Source of the DNA: Eubacterium sp.
Lineage (GTDB): Bacteria > Bacillota > Clostridia > Oscillospirales > Acutalibacteraceae
Assembly (NCBI GenBank): GCA_017445905.1
Contig: JAFSRX010000009.1
Location: 62,001 to 126,000 of the forward strand
DNA: 64,000 nt
Direction: 5' to 3'
This document shows positions 1 to 8,763 of the stretch, one piece after another; within the stretch, counting starts at the first letter, position 1; every line of letters begins with the position of its first letter. The notes under the pieces were generated by a model that saw only the letters and a list, made by a program, of their open reading frames with translations, was not told the origin of the DNA and searched no databases. Made by a program: the position numbers and the translations under genes.

Positions 1-254
1 TGCTGTTTCAATTCACACGTATATGGATTGTTCTTCTCAAGTGTTTTAAGTATAAAAGTGACACCTTTATCTTCAAGCTTTTTTCGATAACTCTCGGCAA
101 TTTCAAGCGTTTTATCTTCAGACCCGTTATTGAAAAAGATTAGTTCAATATTGCTATATGTTTGCGATAAAACGGCTTCAAAGTATTTATCAACAAACGC
201 TTCGCCGTTATAGCAATATGTTATCATTGAAACAAGTGGATTTGATTCTAACAT
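1..254 (-). CDS. Glycosyltransferase family 2, N-terminal part (cut by window edge)
   Basis: About 84 N-terminal residues are visible. They begin MLESNPLVSMITYCYNGEAF and continue with the pattern LSQTYSNIELIFFNNGSEDKT, which is the nucleotide-binding start of GT-A family 2 glycosyltransferases (inverting transfer from a nucleotide sugar). The ATG sits 2 bp after the TAA of the preceding gene with AAGAGG as ribosome site, so it is the next gene of the capsule operon. The C-terminal part, including the acceptor region and any membrane segments, lies outside the window. Substrate unknown. Confidence 0.85.
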   Translation of the reverse strand, partial: MLESNPLVSMITYCYNGEAFVDKYFEAVLSQTYSNIELIFFNNGSEDKTLEIAESYRKKLEDKGVTFILKTLEKNNPYTCELKQ

Positions 255-256
255 AT

Positions 257-2611
257 TTACCTCTTAATTTTATTAGCTAACTTAGTTTTATAATAATTCA
301 GCTTCTTTTTAGTATCACCAATAAAGCTGTTTCCGTACCAGTTTTTATCAATGTATTTGAAATCATTGTTGCTGAATTCAGTGAAGAAATCACTTCTGTG
401 ATTATTTGGTTTAACAGAGCTTGTTGCAGCACTCTGAGAGGCACTAGCAAGTTCATAATCAATCTCCTGCAAAACATAGCTATCCTTGATTTCGTTAAAT
501 AATTCTTTGCCCTTCTCGCTGTTTACAAAGAGCATTGAAAGCCCTTTGTCGTCATCCTTAAGCTGCGATTTAACCATATTCGGTCGCCAGCAATCTGCAA
601 GAGTAAAATCTGAGACTCTAATTTCTTTTTTAAACTTACAGTTATAGCAAGAAGGACGAAGAATAGTATTATCAAGAAACAGTTTAAGGAACAAATCTTC
701 ATCAAGTCTTTTTGTATAGTTCTTTTTGACTGTCTGAATATACATTGAAAAATAATGCCAACCATATTTTTTACTTCTAAAAGAAATATTTTTAATCTCT
801 TCACCGTTTGAAATATACTTTAAATATTCGTTCCAAACATTCGGCGAAGGAACGCCATGGCAAATAATATCCTGAGTAAATAAATTTGTTTTTTCAACAT
901 TATCAAGATACGAATATAGTCCCTCAATCTGGCATGGGGTTCCGGTAAATAGAACTTTTATACCTTCTTTTAAAAGCTGTTTTACTTGTTTATATGTATC
1001 GCCTATTCCACTCTGAACATATTTTGAACCACGGAGCTTATTTAATTCTTCTTTAGATTCAACCTTAATATGTTCAACTTCATATTTTTCATTAAAGGCA
1101 GCTCCAAAAACTACTCCGCCATCATCAATGATTTTTTCTGCGATAGGAGTAAACATACCGCCCGATGAACTGTTTTTCCTGATTTGCTGCTCTTTATTAA
1201 AGCCTAAATATGAAACAGGATTATTATCTGTTTTATCAACATTCACCGCAGGACAAACTTTTTTGCACATATTGCAGTGAATACATAATTCTTCATTAAT
1301 TCCCGGATACCAAAAGCCCTCTAAATCGTATTCCATTGAAATGCAACCTTTCGGGCAGGCATTATAACACGCATGGCATCCGCAGCAATCCTGTTTTGAT
1401 GACAGGAAATCAACAAAATCAGATTTATTCTTAATATCAGTCTCTTTAATAGCTTCAGTAAATGCTGATTTTAAGAAATCATCAGTCTTTTGCTGAAGGT
1501 TGCTTATAACCGAATCAGTTTCTGAAAAATCAATTTCATCAACATTATCTATCTTAAAAAAATGCCTGTTTTCCATTTTAAAGGTTTTGAGCAGCGTTTC
1601 AATTCTTGAGCTCATACCCTGCCCTCCGCTTTCAATTCTGTTGAAAACAACAAAAGGGGTATGCATAATCAAAGAGAAAACACAGCCATGAAATGAATCC
1701 GTAAAAACAGCTTTTGCATTATGAATTAAATAAACAAAATGTGATGGATTAAGTGCATAATGTTCAGGTTCTCTCAAATCAAAGATATTTATTATCTCAC
1801 AATTATTATCATTGGCATATTTCTCAATAAATCTTCTGTATTTATTTGTTTCATTGCCCAAAAAATATGTGAAAACATATGGTCTTGAAGTATCAAATTC
1901 GGGTTTTTCCTCAATTTTAACCCATTCTTCTTTTGAAAGGCACAGAGTCGGGTCTGCAAGAACAGGAACATCCCTTCCTGTTAAATCCTTAATTATTCTT
2001 GCACCCTTTTCCTCTCTAACTGAAAGCGCAGAAATACCACTCAGCCACTCTTTATAAAGCGGCTTAACATATTCAGGGAGTTTTGAAAGTCCGAAGCTCG
2101 GTGCCAACGCAATTCTTTTATACTCGGGCGCAAAGGTTAAGAAATTAAATCTTGAAGTTTCAGGATAAGTTGGGTTCCAAATCTGATCAGATCCTGCAAC
2201 AAAGAAATCGTAATCATTCAGTACTTCATCTTTTTCACTTTCAAAAGTCAGAATGAAATCAGAAACATTTAAATGCTTCTTGGTAAATTCATCAAAAGAA
2301 GCATTTCTTTTTTTATTGAGCTCTTTCCAATCACTGTTTTTAACAAACTTAACTGATTTTATGATTCCGTCTCGGGAATTCTTATACTGATATTTATTCT
2401 TAAAGCGTGACTTAAAAACCTCAGAAATATATGATGGATTAATTTTTTTTAGTTCTTGATTATTGCTTTTGGGTCTTTGAATACCATTCGGTGATTTTTT
2501 AACTATTGTGTCAGCTTCAAAACTATGTTTTTCAAGAATACGCTGAACAGCATAATTTTGAAGCTTATTTCCATAGTTATTTCCAAAATGTGTTATAATT
2601 CCGATTTTCAT
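257..2611 (-). CDS. Polysaccharide pyruvyl transferase fused to ferredoxin and FrhB-like domains
   Basis: 784 residues in three parts. Residues about 1-400 match the polysaccharide pyruvyl transferase family (N-terminal ITHFGNNYGNKLQNYA, SDQIW near 141, TDSFHG near 304), which puts ketal pyruvate from phosphoenolpyruvate on sugars. Residues about 409-453 hold two 4Fe-4S clusters (CCGCHACYNACPKGC and CIHCNMCKKVCP). Residues about 470-770 resemble the beta subunit of coenzyme F420 hydrogenase/dehydrogenase, including SSSGGMFTPIAEKI and TGTPCQIEGL. In other exopolysaccharide loci these two modules are often separate adjacent genes; here they are one chain. The redox reaction of the second half is not known. 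It lies 13 bp after the capA-like gene and 2 bp before the next glycosyltransferase. A pyruvyl transfer role is inferred from the family only. Confidence 0.85.
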   Translation of the reverse strand: MKIGIITHFGNNYGNKLQNYAVQRILEKHSFEADTIVKKSPNGIQRPKSNNQELKKINPSYISEVFKSRFKNKYQYKNSRDGIIKSVKFVKNSDWKELNKKRNASFDEFTKKHLNVSDFILTFESEKDEVLNDYDFFVAGSDQIWNPTYPETSRFNFLTFAPEYKRIALAPSFGLSKLPEYVKPLYKEWLSGISALSVREEKGARIIKDLTGRDVPVLADPTLCLSKEEWVKIEEKPEFDTSRPYVFTYFLGNETNKYRRFIEKYANDNNCEIINIFDLREPEHYALNPSHFVYLIHNAKAVFTDSFHGCVFSLIMHTPFVVFNRIESGGQGMSSRIETLLKTFKMENRHFFKIDNVDEIDFSETDSVISNLQQKTDDFLKSAFTEAIKETDIKNKSDFVDFLSSKQDCCGCHACYNACPKGCISMEYDLEGFWYPGINEELCIHCNMCKKVCPAVNVDKTDNNPVSYLGFNKEQQIRKNSSSGGMFTPIAEKIIDDGGVVFGAAFNEKYEVEHIKVESKEELNKLRGSKYVQSGIGDTYKQVKQLLKEGIKVLFTGTPCQIEGLYSYLDNVEKTNLFTQDIICHGVPSPNVWNEYLKYISNGEEIKNISFRSKKYGWHYFSMYIQTVKKNYTKRLDEDLFLKLFLDNTILRPSCYNCKFKKEIRVSDFTLADCWRPNMVKSQLKDDDKGLSMLFVNSEKGKELFNEIKDSYVLQEIDYELASASQSAATSSVKPNNHRSDFFTEFSNNDFKYIDKNWYGNSFIGDTKKKLNYYKTKLANKIKR

Positions 2612-2624
2612 ATCTCACCTGAGT

Positions 2625-3758
2625 TTATTCATACGTATTTTCAAGAATTGTTTTAACAACCTCTCTATGCGCATCACAGCGAATCAGATTCATAGTTATC
2701 ATTCTTTTTCTTTTTGAAAGAAGAAAATTTGCGATTTTATTGTTAAAAATTCTGTTAATCTTATTTAGTGTTCTTCCCCAACCATAAACAAGAGCTAAAT
2801 CCATTGCTTCCTGAGTTTTGCAATAATCATTCCAGGAATCAATAATAAACACTTCATCATAAATCTTTTCAGAAAGTGTCAACATTTCTTCTAGTCTCTT
2901 ATCACTATCTTCTCTATTTGCAAACGCGATACCATTGTTTTCTGCTTTAATCAGCTTGAATTCAAGTTTTTTATCTGTTTCAGTTAAAACAACATCAACT
3001 AAAAAACCTTGATTCCATCTGTTGTTTCCTTCTATTTTTCCAAAAAATGAATTCCCTTGCCCGTAAAGTATTTCAGAATCCTGATACTTTTCTAATGTTC
3101 CAATACAATGGCTATGTTGACAGAGAATCAAATTTGCTCCATATTCAGCAATCTTCCTGCATTTCTTCTGAAGAAGCGGGGACGGCAGCTCATAATGCTC
3201 GATACCACCATGATAAAGAACAATAAGATAATCACATTCTTCTTTTGCATCTTTAATCTGATCAAGGCTTATATATGGATCAAAAAGATTTGCTCCAAAA
3301 CTTTGTTTACCAGCAATACTAAATTCTTCTTCAGCATAACTAAGAAATCCAATTTTCCAACCGCTTTTTTCAACAAATAGCGGCTTTGCCGCTTCCTCAA
3401 GATTTTTCCCTGCGCCAAACACAGAAAGACCAATTGAGCTAGCTTTGTTTATAGTATCGGATAAAGCCTCCTCACCATAGTCAAGAATATGATTATTAGC
3501 AAGAGAAATTACATCAATTCCAATTTGTTTTAAAGCATCTAAGTCGTCACTTTTGCAATGAAGGCGCGGACCGGTTTTTTCAATTGGATTTCCCTTATCA
3601 GAAGCAGGAGCTTCAAGATTAGCAATAGTTATATCAGAATCATTTATATATTCGCTAACATTATTAAATACAATTTCATTAGTATTTCTGAAAAAACGAT
3701 TAAAACTTCTGTCAGGACATACATCCCCGAGTATAGATATTCTTAGATTTTCCTTCAT
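2625..3758 (-). CDS. CapA family protein (poly-gamma-glutamate capsule-type metallophosphatase fold)
   Basis: 377 residues of the PGA_cap/CapA superfamily. Visible signatures are ISILGDVCPDR at the N-terminus, DITIANLEAP, DVISLANNHILDYG and LILCQHSHCIG, which line the metal site of this calcineurin-like fold. In Bacillus the relative PgsA/CapA is needed for poly-gamma-glutamate capsule assembly or export. There is no obvious N-terminal membrane anchor, unlike PgsA, so it may act in the cytoplasm or be held by partners. It is in the capsule operon between a TupA-like gene and the pyruvyltransferase fusion. No CapB/PgsB ligase or PgsC is visible in the window, so real poly-glutamate synthesis is not shown. 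Confidence 0.8.
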   Translation of the reverse strand: MKENLRISILGDVCPDRSFNRFFRNTNEIVFNNVSEYINDSDITIANLEAPASDKGNPIEKTGPRLHCKSDDLDALKQIGIDVISLANNHILDYGEEALSDTINKASSIGLSVFGAGKNLEEAAKPLFVEKSGWKIGFLSYAEEEFSIAGKQSFGANLFDPYISLDQIKDAKEECDYLIVLYHGGIEHYELPSPLLQKKCRKIAEYGANLILCQHSHCIGTLEKYQDSEILYGQGNSFFGKIEGNNRWNQGFLVDVVLTETDKKLEFKLIKAENNGIAFANREDSDKRLEEMLTLSEKIYDEVFIIDSWNDYCKTQEAMDLALVYGWGRTLNKINRIFNNKIANFLLSKRKRMITMNLIRCDAHREVVKTILENTYE

Positions 3759-3772
3759 TATTTCACCAATAA

Positions 3773-4735
3773 TTAACTATTAATTTTCTTATATAAACTA
3801 AGATTATAATTTGGCTCGGGGAGCTTTAGCTGTTTTCCCATTAATTCGTTGAACCCATATCCTCTCGGCAAAAACGGTCTTAAACCTCCTGCCGGGAAAA
3901 AAGTAAGTTCTCCGAGAAGAATAGTATCATCAAAACTATAAAAATCAACTCTTACAAATGGAAATGGTTTACTAAGTTCTCTAGCAAGCTCCATCATCTT
4001 ATCAAATTGTTCGGGTTTCTCAATAGTTCTTTCAGAAAACTTATAATCTGAATAAGTTGCCGGAATATGCTCCCATGTTTTCAAATCATAAAAATCAACA
4101 TAGTGCTTCCCGTTAAAATCGTTATTAAGCTGCATATAAAGCGGTTCACCGTTATAACACATAAACTTATAATCATTTAACGGTTCATGATTAATGAACT
4201 CTTCAACCACTATTCTTGGCTTAATATCCTTATAGTTCCATTCTCTACCAAAAGCAAAGAGATTTAGTTTAAGCCAAGAATTCATTAACTTAACGGAATC
4301 GTTCCAATTAATGTCGTTTTTGTTTTTAACAATCAAATTCCATCCGCTACCATGGGTTGCCTTAGCAACAAATTTATTTGGAAGTGAATTATAATCAATA
4401 TCCTTGGCATTTTCATAAACGCCTATAACTTTATTACCGAGATATCCGTAACCTATGCTTTCTAGATAATTATGAACCTCAAATTTATCCGAACATATGG
4501 GTAATCTATCATCACGGTAAAAAAGTTTAAGCCATTGAAGCTTTTCCGACAAAGTCTTTGGATCTTTCAAATTGATCTCTCTTCCAAATCTCTGAGCAAA
4601 AACTTCTCTTATATATGTTTCATCATTCTTTGTTGCCATGATATATTTTTCACGCAAGACTCTGATTTTATAAAATAGTATTTTGCCTTTAGAACTACTC
4701 ATTAGAGCTAACTTGAATTTATTCTTGATTTTCAT
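3773..4735 (-). CDS. TupA-like ATP-grasp amidoligase (second copy)
   Basis: 320 residues of the ATP-grasp family named after TupA of teichuronopeptide synthesis. Diagnostic stretches are AQRFGREINLKDPKTLSEKL, CSDKFEVHNYLESIGYG, KATHGSGWNLIV (nucleotide loop), DYKFMCYNGEP and RVDFYSFDDTILLGELTFFP (metal/ATP site). The family is thought to join an amino acid or peptide to a carboxylated sugar using ATP. It is clearly paralogous to the protein at 6726-7691 in this operon, sharing the same order of motifs, but the two are not close copies. Substrate is inferred only; some databases label the family as glycosyltransferase. Confidence 0.82.
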   Translation of the reverse strand: MKIKNKFKLALMSSSKGKILFYKIRVLREKYIMATKNDETYIREVFAQRFGREINLKDPKTLSEKLQWLKLFYRDDRLPICSDKFEVHNYLESIGYGYLGNKVIGVYENAKDIDYNSLPNKFVAKATHGSGWNLIVKNKNDINWNDSVKLMNSWLKLNLFAFGREWNYKDIKPRIVVEEFINHEPLNDYKFMCYNGEPLYMQLNNDFNGKHYVDFYDLKTWEHIPATYSDYKFSERTIEKPEQFDKMMELARELSKPFPFVRVDFYSFDDTILLGELTFFPAGGLRPFLPRGYGFNELMGKQLKLPEPNYNLSLYKKINS

Positions 4736-4755
4736 AGTATGCCTCCCAATTTATA

Positions 4756-5841
4756 TCAACTATATTGCCATACAAAAGTAAAGTCGTTCAGTGATGGATT
4801 ATTATAAATATCATACCACCAAAAAGCAAAATATAGAAGCACAATCACAGATGTTATTAATCGTCTGTTTTTGAATTCAATATCCTTTAGAAGCTCCGGA
4901 AAAGCAACAGCAACAAAAGGCGCTGTATATATTCCCATTCTTGCAAGATATGTGCTATTTGAAGCGGCAACCATAATTGCTGCATTCATCAAAACTAAAT
5001 TCATATTAAATCTCTGTTCTTCATCAAATCCTCTTTTACTGAAAACTATCAGAAAGAATACAGCAGGAGCAACCGCAACCAAAATTCTTAGAATATTAAC
5101 ATTTGTTGATATATAGTTATATTCGAGCGAATAGTCTGTTTCTAAAAGGGACTCAGAAAAACCGAAAACAGAATCAAAAGAAAACAGCAAAGCCGTACTT
5201 GCAGCAAAAAGAATAACGGTATTCTTAAAGTTGATATTCCAATTGACTAAAAAATAAGCTGCAATCATAAGTAGTGCAGATCTGTGGAATGCACCGGCAA
5301 GAAGAACAATTATCAGATACTTAAAAAACTTTCTTTCTTTCAGCGAATCAAAACCTAAGCATAACACCGCCATTGCAAGACATTGGCGAACTGCATTTAG
5401 CCCTTCATGCCAGCATCCAAGAAAAACATATAAAAGTGCAAAAAGAAGTACTTCGCTTGTTCTTCTATAGAGCGGATAGATAGAAAGACAGACTGTTAAA
5501 ACTGCACAAATCATTAAAACAGTCGTTCCATTGCCACCTATCCTGGTAACTATCCAACAAATAAAATAAAATCCAGGTTCCTTATACTGCTTAAGATGGT
5601 CAACAAAAATATCGGCAAATTCTTCATACATTTTATAATATGCTCCAAAATCAGCACCAACCTGATATCTGAATCCGGATATTAAAATCATCATTAATAC
5701 GATTAACAGAAACCAAAATTGTGATGCTGCACTATGCTTAACTTTTTTGCTTTCACCTTCAAGAACAAGAGCTCTATCGGATATTTGTGAAAGATATGCA
5801 AAAATAAAAACTGAAGCAATAAAAATATAATAAACTGTCAT
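4756..5841 (-). CDS. EpsG family polysaccharide polymerase-like membrane protein
   Basis: 361 residues, almost wholly hydrophobic with about ten membrane segments. It carries features of the EpsG/Wzy-like family: an early FRYQVGADFGAYYKMYEEF loop and GLNAVRQCLAMAVLCLGFD, followed by a cluster of short helices. EpsG-type proteins polymerise undecaprenyl-linked repeat units outside the membrane. It is the only polymerase candidate inside the capsule operon; the separate WaaL/Wzy_C protein at 47133-48446 is far away. No Wzx flippase was found in this operon, so that gene may be beyond the left edge. Confidence 0.82.
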   Translation of the reverse strand: MTVYYIFIASVFIFAYLSQISDRALVLEGESKKVKHSAASQFWFLLIVLMMILISGFRYQVGADFGAYYKMYEEFADIFVDHLKQYKEPGFYFICWIVTRIGGNGTTVLMICAVLTVCLSIYPLYRRTSEVLLFALLYVFLGCWHEGLNAVRQCLAMAVLCLGFDSLKERKFFKYLIIVLLAGAFHRSALLMIAAYFLVNWNINFKNTVILFAASTALLFSFDSVFGFSESLLETDYSLEYNYISTNVNILRILVAVAPAVFFLIVFSKRGFDEEQRFNMNLVLMNAAIMVAASNSTYLARMGIYTAPFVAVAFPELLKDIEFKNRRLITSVIVLLYFAFWWYDIYNNPSLNDFTFVWQYS

Positions 5842-5882
5842 AAACTCTCCGCAAAATGCCTTCTAGAATATTCTATCAATAA

Positions 5883-6710
5883 TTATTTTTTACTCTGCCA
5901 TTTTCTATATAGTAAAACTATTTTGGAAGGAACAAGGGATTTAAGAATTGTTCGTAAAGCTTCTACAACAATTAAATACTTAGGGAATCCCAATAATTTA
6001 TAACCATACTTAGTTGTTTGAAATCCCATCCATCTGACTTTAAACGTTCTTCGCTTTATTGCATTGATATCTTCCCTAACCAAATATAAAGCCTCTTCCA
6101 TATTAGCACCGTTAAAGCCTTCATAAAAGAATCTGAACCATAAATCATAATCCTGTCCGCGTTCAGTTCTTTTTGCAACTGTATATCCATTTAAACTATC
6201 ATAAACTCTTTTATATGTCATAATGGTTGCATGGTTGAACGGAATGCAGCTTTTCATTGTGTTTTTATCGGGATGCTCAGGCTTTTTATCAATCATACCC
6301 ATCCCACTTTCACTAAAACGCTGCATTGAACAACCCACAAGGTCAACATCAGGATGATTCCTTAAAAACTCAACTTGTTTTTCAAGTCGATCAGGAGTGC
6401 TTAAATCATCTCCATCCATTCTTGCAACATATTTTCCTGTTGCATATTTAAGACAATGATTCAGTGAATATGCAAGCTTAGAATTTGTTTCATTTTGAAT
6501 AATAATAAACTTATCAGGGTATTCTTCTTTATATTCATTTATTATCGCAAAAGTTAAATCGGTTGAACAATCATCACATATAATAAATTCCCAGTTATCA
6601 TACGACTGTGCAAGAATTGAATCAATGCTTTCTTTTAAAGTTTTTTCGCAGTTAAACACAGCCATAATTATGGAGATTTTTTCATTATCAGCTAAAACTT
6701 CTTTACTCAT
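5883..6710 (-). CDS. Glycosyltransferase family 2
   Basis: 275 residues with a GT-A fold: ISIIMAVFNCEKTLKESIDS at the start, FIICDDCSTD near 45-55, and YVARMDGDDLSTPDRL carrying the DXD-type metal site. The later GQDYDLWFRF stretch matches the acceptor-side motif common in capsule GT2 enzymes. No membrane segment is evident, so it acts on the cytoplasmic face on a lipid-linked intermediate. It lies between the EpsG-like and first TupA-like genes. Donor and linkage cannot be told from sequence. Confidence 0.9.
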   Translation of the reverse strand: MSKEVLADNEKISIIMAVFNCEKTLKESIDSILAQSYDNWEFIICDDCSTDLTFAIINEYKEEYPDKFIIIQNETNSKLAYSLNHCLKYATGKYVARMDGDDLSTPDRLEKQVEFLRNHPDVDLVGCSMQRFSESGMGMIDKKPEHPDKNTMKSCIPFNHATIMTYKRVYDSLNGYTVAKRTERGQDYDLWFRFFYEGFNGANMEEALYLVREDINAIKRRTFKVRWMGFQTTKYGYKLLGFPKYLIVVEALRTILKSLVPSKIVLLYRKWQSKK

Positions 6711-6725
6711 TTAAAACTCACTTAA

Positions 6726-7691
6726 TTATTTATCAAGAATAATTTTCGGACTGTTTATATCAATCCAACTTCCGATTTTATAGTCCCATTCAAGCGGCTG
6801 AATATCATTACAGCCGCCGCCGTGATAAAATGTTATTTCTCCAAAATAGATTTTTCCGTCTACATTATATAAATCAACTCTGCAGTATGGAAAAGGTTCG
6901 GAAAGCTTTGCTGCAATTTCAAGCATTCTTTCCCAATTATCAGGTTTATCAACTTTTCCCTTGTAGTTCTCTCTTGTTTCCTTCACGGGAAGAAGATTAA
7001 ATTCCTTATCGTAAATATTTCTCGGATAATCATGGTTATATATATTGTTTTCATCGAGTAATCCAATATCTAAAAACAAAAGTTTCGGATCACCGTTAAA
7101 GCACATAAACTTATAGTCAACCGGAAGATTTCCGTTTTTATCTCTGATAACTTTTTCTGCAACAATTTTCTGAGGAACATTTTTGTAATTCCACTCTCTA
7201 CTGAACCAAAAAGGATTCTGTCTGAGTGCAAAATTAAGTCTTTTGACTATCATTTTGATATCATTTTTTTTATCCGGCGAATAAAAATAATTTTCTCCAG
7301 AACCGCTTGTGCATTTGAGCATTATTTCCTCATTAAATGTATCAAAAGGAATTTCCTTTGCATTGTTATATACACCAATCTGTGGAATTAAAATATCTTC
7401 ATATCCCGCCTCTTTAACAACATTTCTTACTGCATATTTATCTGAACAAACGGTTAAAAATGGATCTCGGTTATGAAGTTTTAGCCACCAGACTTTTTCG
7501 TCAAACCGCTGTGGGTTCTTTAAATCAAGTTTTTCGCCGGTATAGAATTTATGAAACCACTGTGCATATGCTTCATCAGGAAGAATAAGCATAATCCTTG
7601 CAACAAGGCTTCTTGCAATCTGGAACACCATACTTCCAAAATTACTTTTATCAGACCATTTTCTTAGAAAAGTTTTTAATTTGAATAACAT
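6726..7691 (-). CDS. TupA-like ATP-grasp amidoligase (first copy)
   Basis: 321 residues. Motifs follow the TupA-like ATP-grasp pattern: FHKFYTGEKLDLKNPQRFDE, CSDKYAVRNVV, CTSGSGENYFY (phosphate loop), PVDYKFMCFNGDPKLL, and RVDLYNVDGKIYFGEITFYH. TupA of alkaliphilic Bacillus is tied to teichuronopeptide, a polymer of uronic acid and glutamate; the expected chemistry is ATP-driven amide formation. It directly follows the epimerase and dehydrogenase genes that would make a uronic acid HexNAc, a fitting acceptor. There is a start-proximal basic stretch (KLKTFLRKWSDK) but no clear signal peptide. Function inferred from family and context. Confidence 0.82.
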   Translation of the reverse strand: MLFKLKTFLRKWSDKSNFGSMVFQIARSLVARIMLILPDEAYAQWFHKFYTGEKLDLKNPQRFDEKVWWLKLHNRDPFLTVCSDKYAVRNVVKEAGYEDILIPQIGVYNNAKEIPFDTFNEEIMLKCTSGSGENYFYSPDKKNDIKMIVKRLNFALRQNPFWFSREWNYKNVPQKIVAEKVIRDKNGNLPVDYKFMCFNGDPKLLFLDIGLLDENNIYNHDYPRNIYDKEFNLLPVKETRENYKGKVDKPDNWERMLEIAAKLSEPFPYCRVDLYNVDGKIYFGEITFYHGGGCNDIQPLEWDYKIGSWIDINSPKIILDK

Positions 7692-7711
7692 TTTCTATTC
7701 TCCGCTCCAAA

Positions 7712-8686
7712 TTATAAATTAGATTTATACCACTCAATTGCGGCGTTAATTCCTTTTTCAAAGCTCCAGTCGGGGTCATACCCGAGGAGGGCTTTTGCTT
7801 TTGATATATCTGCGTTGCTGTGTTTGATATCCCCTGCTCTGTCGGGTCCGAAATTTGGTTCAATATCAAGTCCGAGTGCTTCGGTTAAACCATAGTAGAT
7901 ATCAATTAAAAATTCGCGTCCGCCGTATGCAATGTTAAAGGCTTCTCCCGCTGCCTCGCTTGATGCAAGGCATGCTTTTAAGTTTGCCTCAATAACATTT
8001 TCAATATATGTGAAATCGCGGCTTTGTTTTCCATCGCCGTTTATGGTCGGCGTTTCGCCGTTTATTAGCATTTTAATAAATTTCGGGATAACAGCCGCAT
8101 ATGCACCGTCTGGATCCTGTCGTCTGCCGAAAACATTAAAATATCTGAGTCCATATGTATCAAGACCATAGTGTCTTGTGTACTGCTTTGCCCATTCTTC
8201 ATCAGCTCTCTTTGAAACTGCATAAGGTGAAAGAAGATTACCCTCAACACCCTCCTTTTTCGGAAGTTTCGGCTCGTCGCCGTATACAGAAGAACTTGAA
8301 GCATAAACGAACTTCTTAACACCGTTCTGTCTTGCCGCTTCAAGCATATTGAGTGTTCCCTGAATATTGTTTGCGCAGTAGAAAAGAGGCATTTCAATGC
8401 TTCTAGGCACACTTCCCCACGCTGCCTGATTAAGAACATAATCAACGCCTTCACAGGCTTTCATACAGGTTTCAAGGTCTTTTATATCGCCCTTTATAAA
8501 CTCATAATTCGGATTATCAAGAAACATATCAACATTTTTCTGCTTTCCTGTTGATAAATCGTCAAGGCATCTGACTTTATAGCCGAGATTTAATATTGCT
8601 TCGCAGAGATTTGAACCGATAAACCCTGCTCCGCCTGTTACGAGGAATTTTGAACCCTCAGGAAATTTTATATCACTATATCCCAT
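7712..8686 (-). CDS. NAD-dependent epimerase, UDP-GlcNAc C4-epimerase type (WbpP/TviC-like)
   Basis: 324 residues, extended short-chain dehydrogenase fold. NAD site TGGAGFIGSNL near residue 17; catalytic serine region YASSSSVYGD and the YxxxK pair in SPYAVSKRADE. Insertions such as GRRQDPDGAYAAVIPKF and DGKQSRDFTYI fit the WbpP/TviC group that interconverts UDP-GlcNAc and UDP-GalNAc (or their uronic acids), rather than GalE proper. The pair with the neighbouring UDP-sugar dehydrogenase mirrors the wbpO-wbpP and tviB-tviC pairs, suggesting UDP-GalNAcA as donor. Exact substrate not proven. Confidence 0.88.
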   Translation of the reverse strand: MGYSDIKFPEGSKFLVTGGAGFIGSNLCEAILNLGYKVRCLDDLSTGKQKNVDMFLDNPNYEFIKGDIKDLETCMKACEGVDYVLNQAAWGSVPRSIEMPLFYCANNIQGTLNMLEAARQNGVKKFVYASSSSVYGDEPKLPKKEGVEGNLLSPYAVSKRADEEWAKQYTRHYGLDTYGLRYFNVFGRRQDPDGAYAAVIPKFIKMLINGETPTINGDGKQSRDFTYIENVIEANLKACLASSEAAGEAFNIAYGGREFLIDIYYGLTEALGLDIEPNFGPDRAGDIKHSNADISKAKALLGYDPDWSFEKGINAAIEWYKSNL

Positions 8687-8702
8687 TTGTTACTCCTTTT
8701 AA

Positions 8703-8763
8703 ATCGGGTACGGGCAGAGCCCGTCCGAAATTCTCAATTCTTAACTCTAAATTCAAAATTCCT
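8703..8763 (-). repeat. 7-bp-period tandem array plus GC palindrome
   Basis: Directly after the stop of the dehydrogenase gene, the minus strand reads as successive heptamers GAATTTT, GAATTTA, GAGTTAA, GAATTGA, GAATTTC, and then a palindrome GGACGGGCTCTGCCCGTACC ending in CGATT. The same layout appears at 21657-21711 and 54233-54293. It may act as a weak terminator or be a dispersed repeat. Confidence 0.7.
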
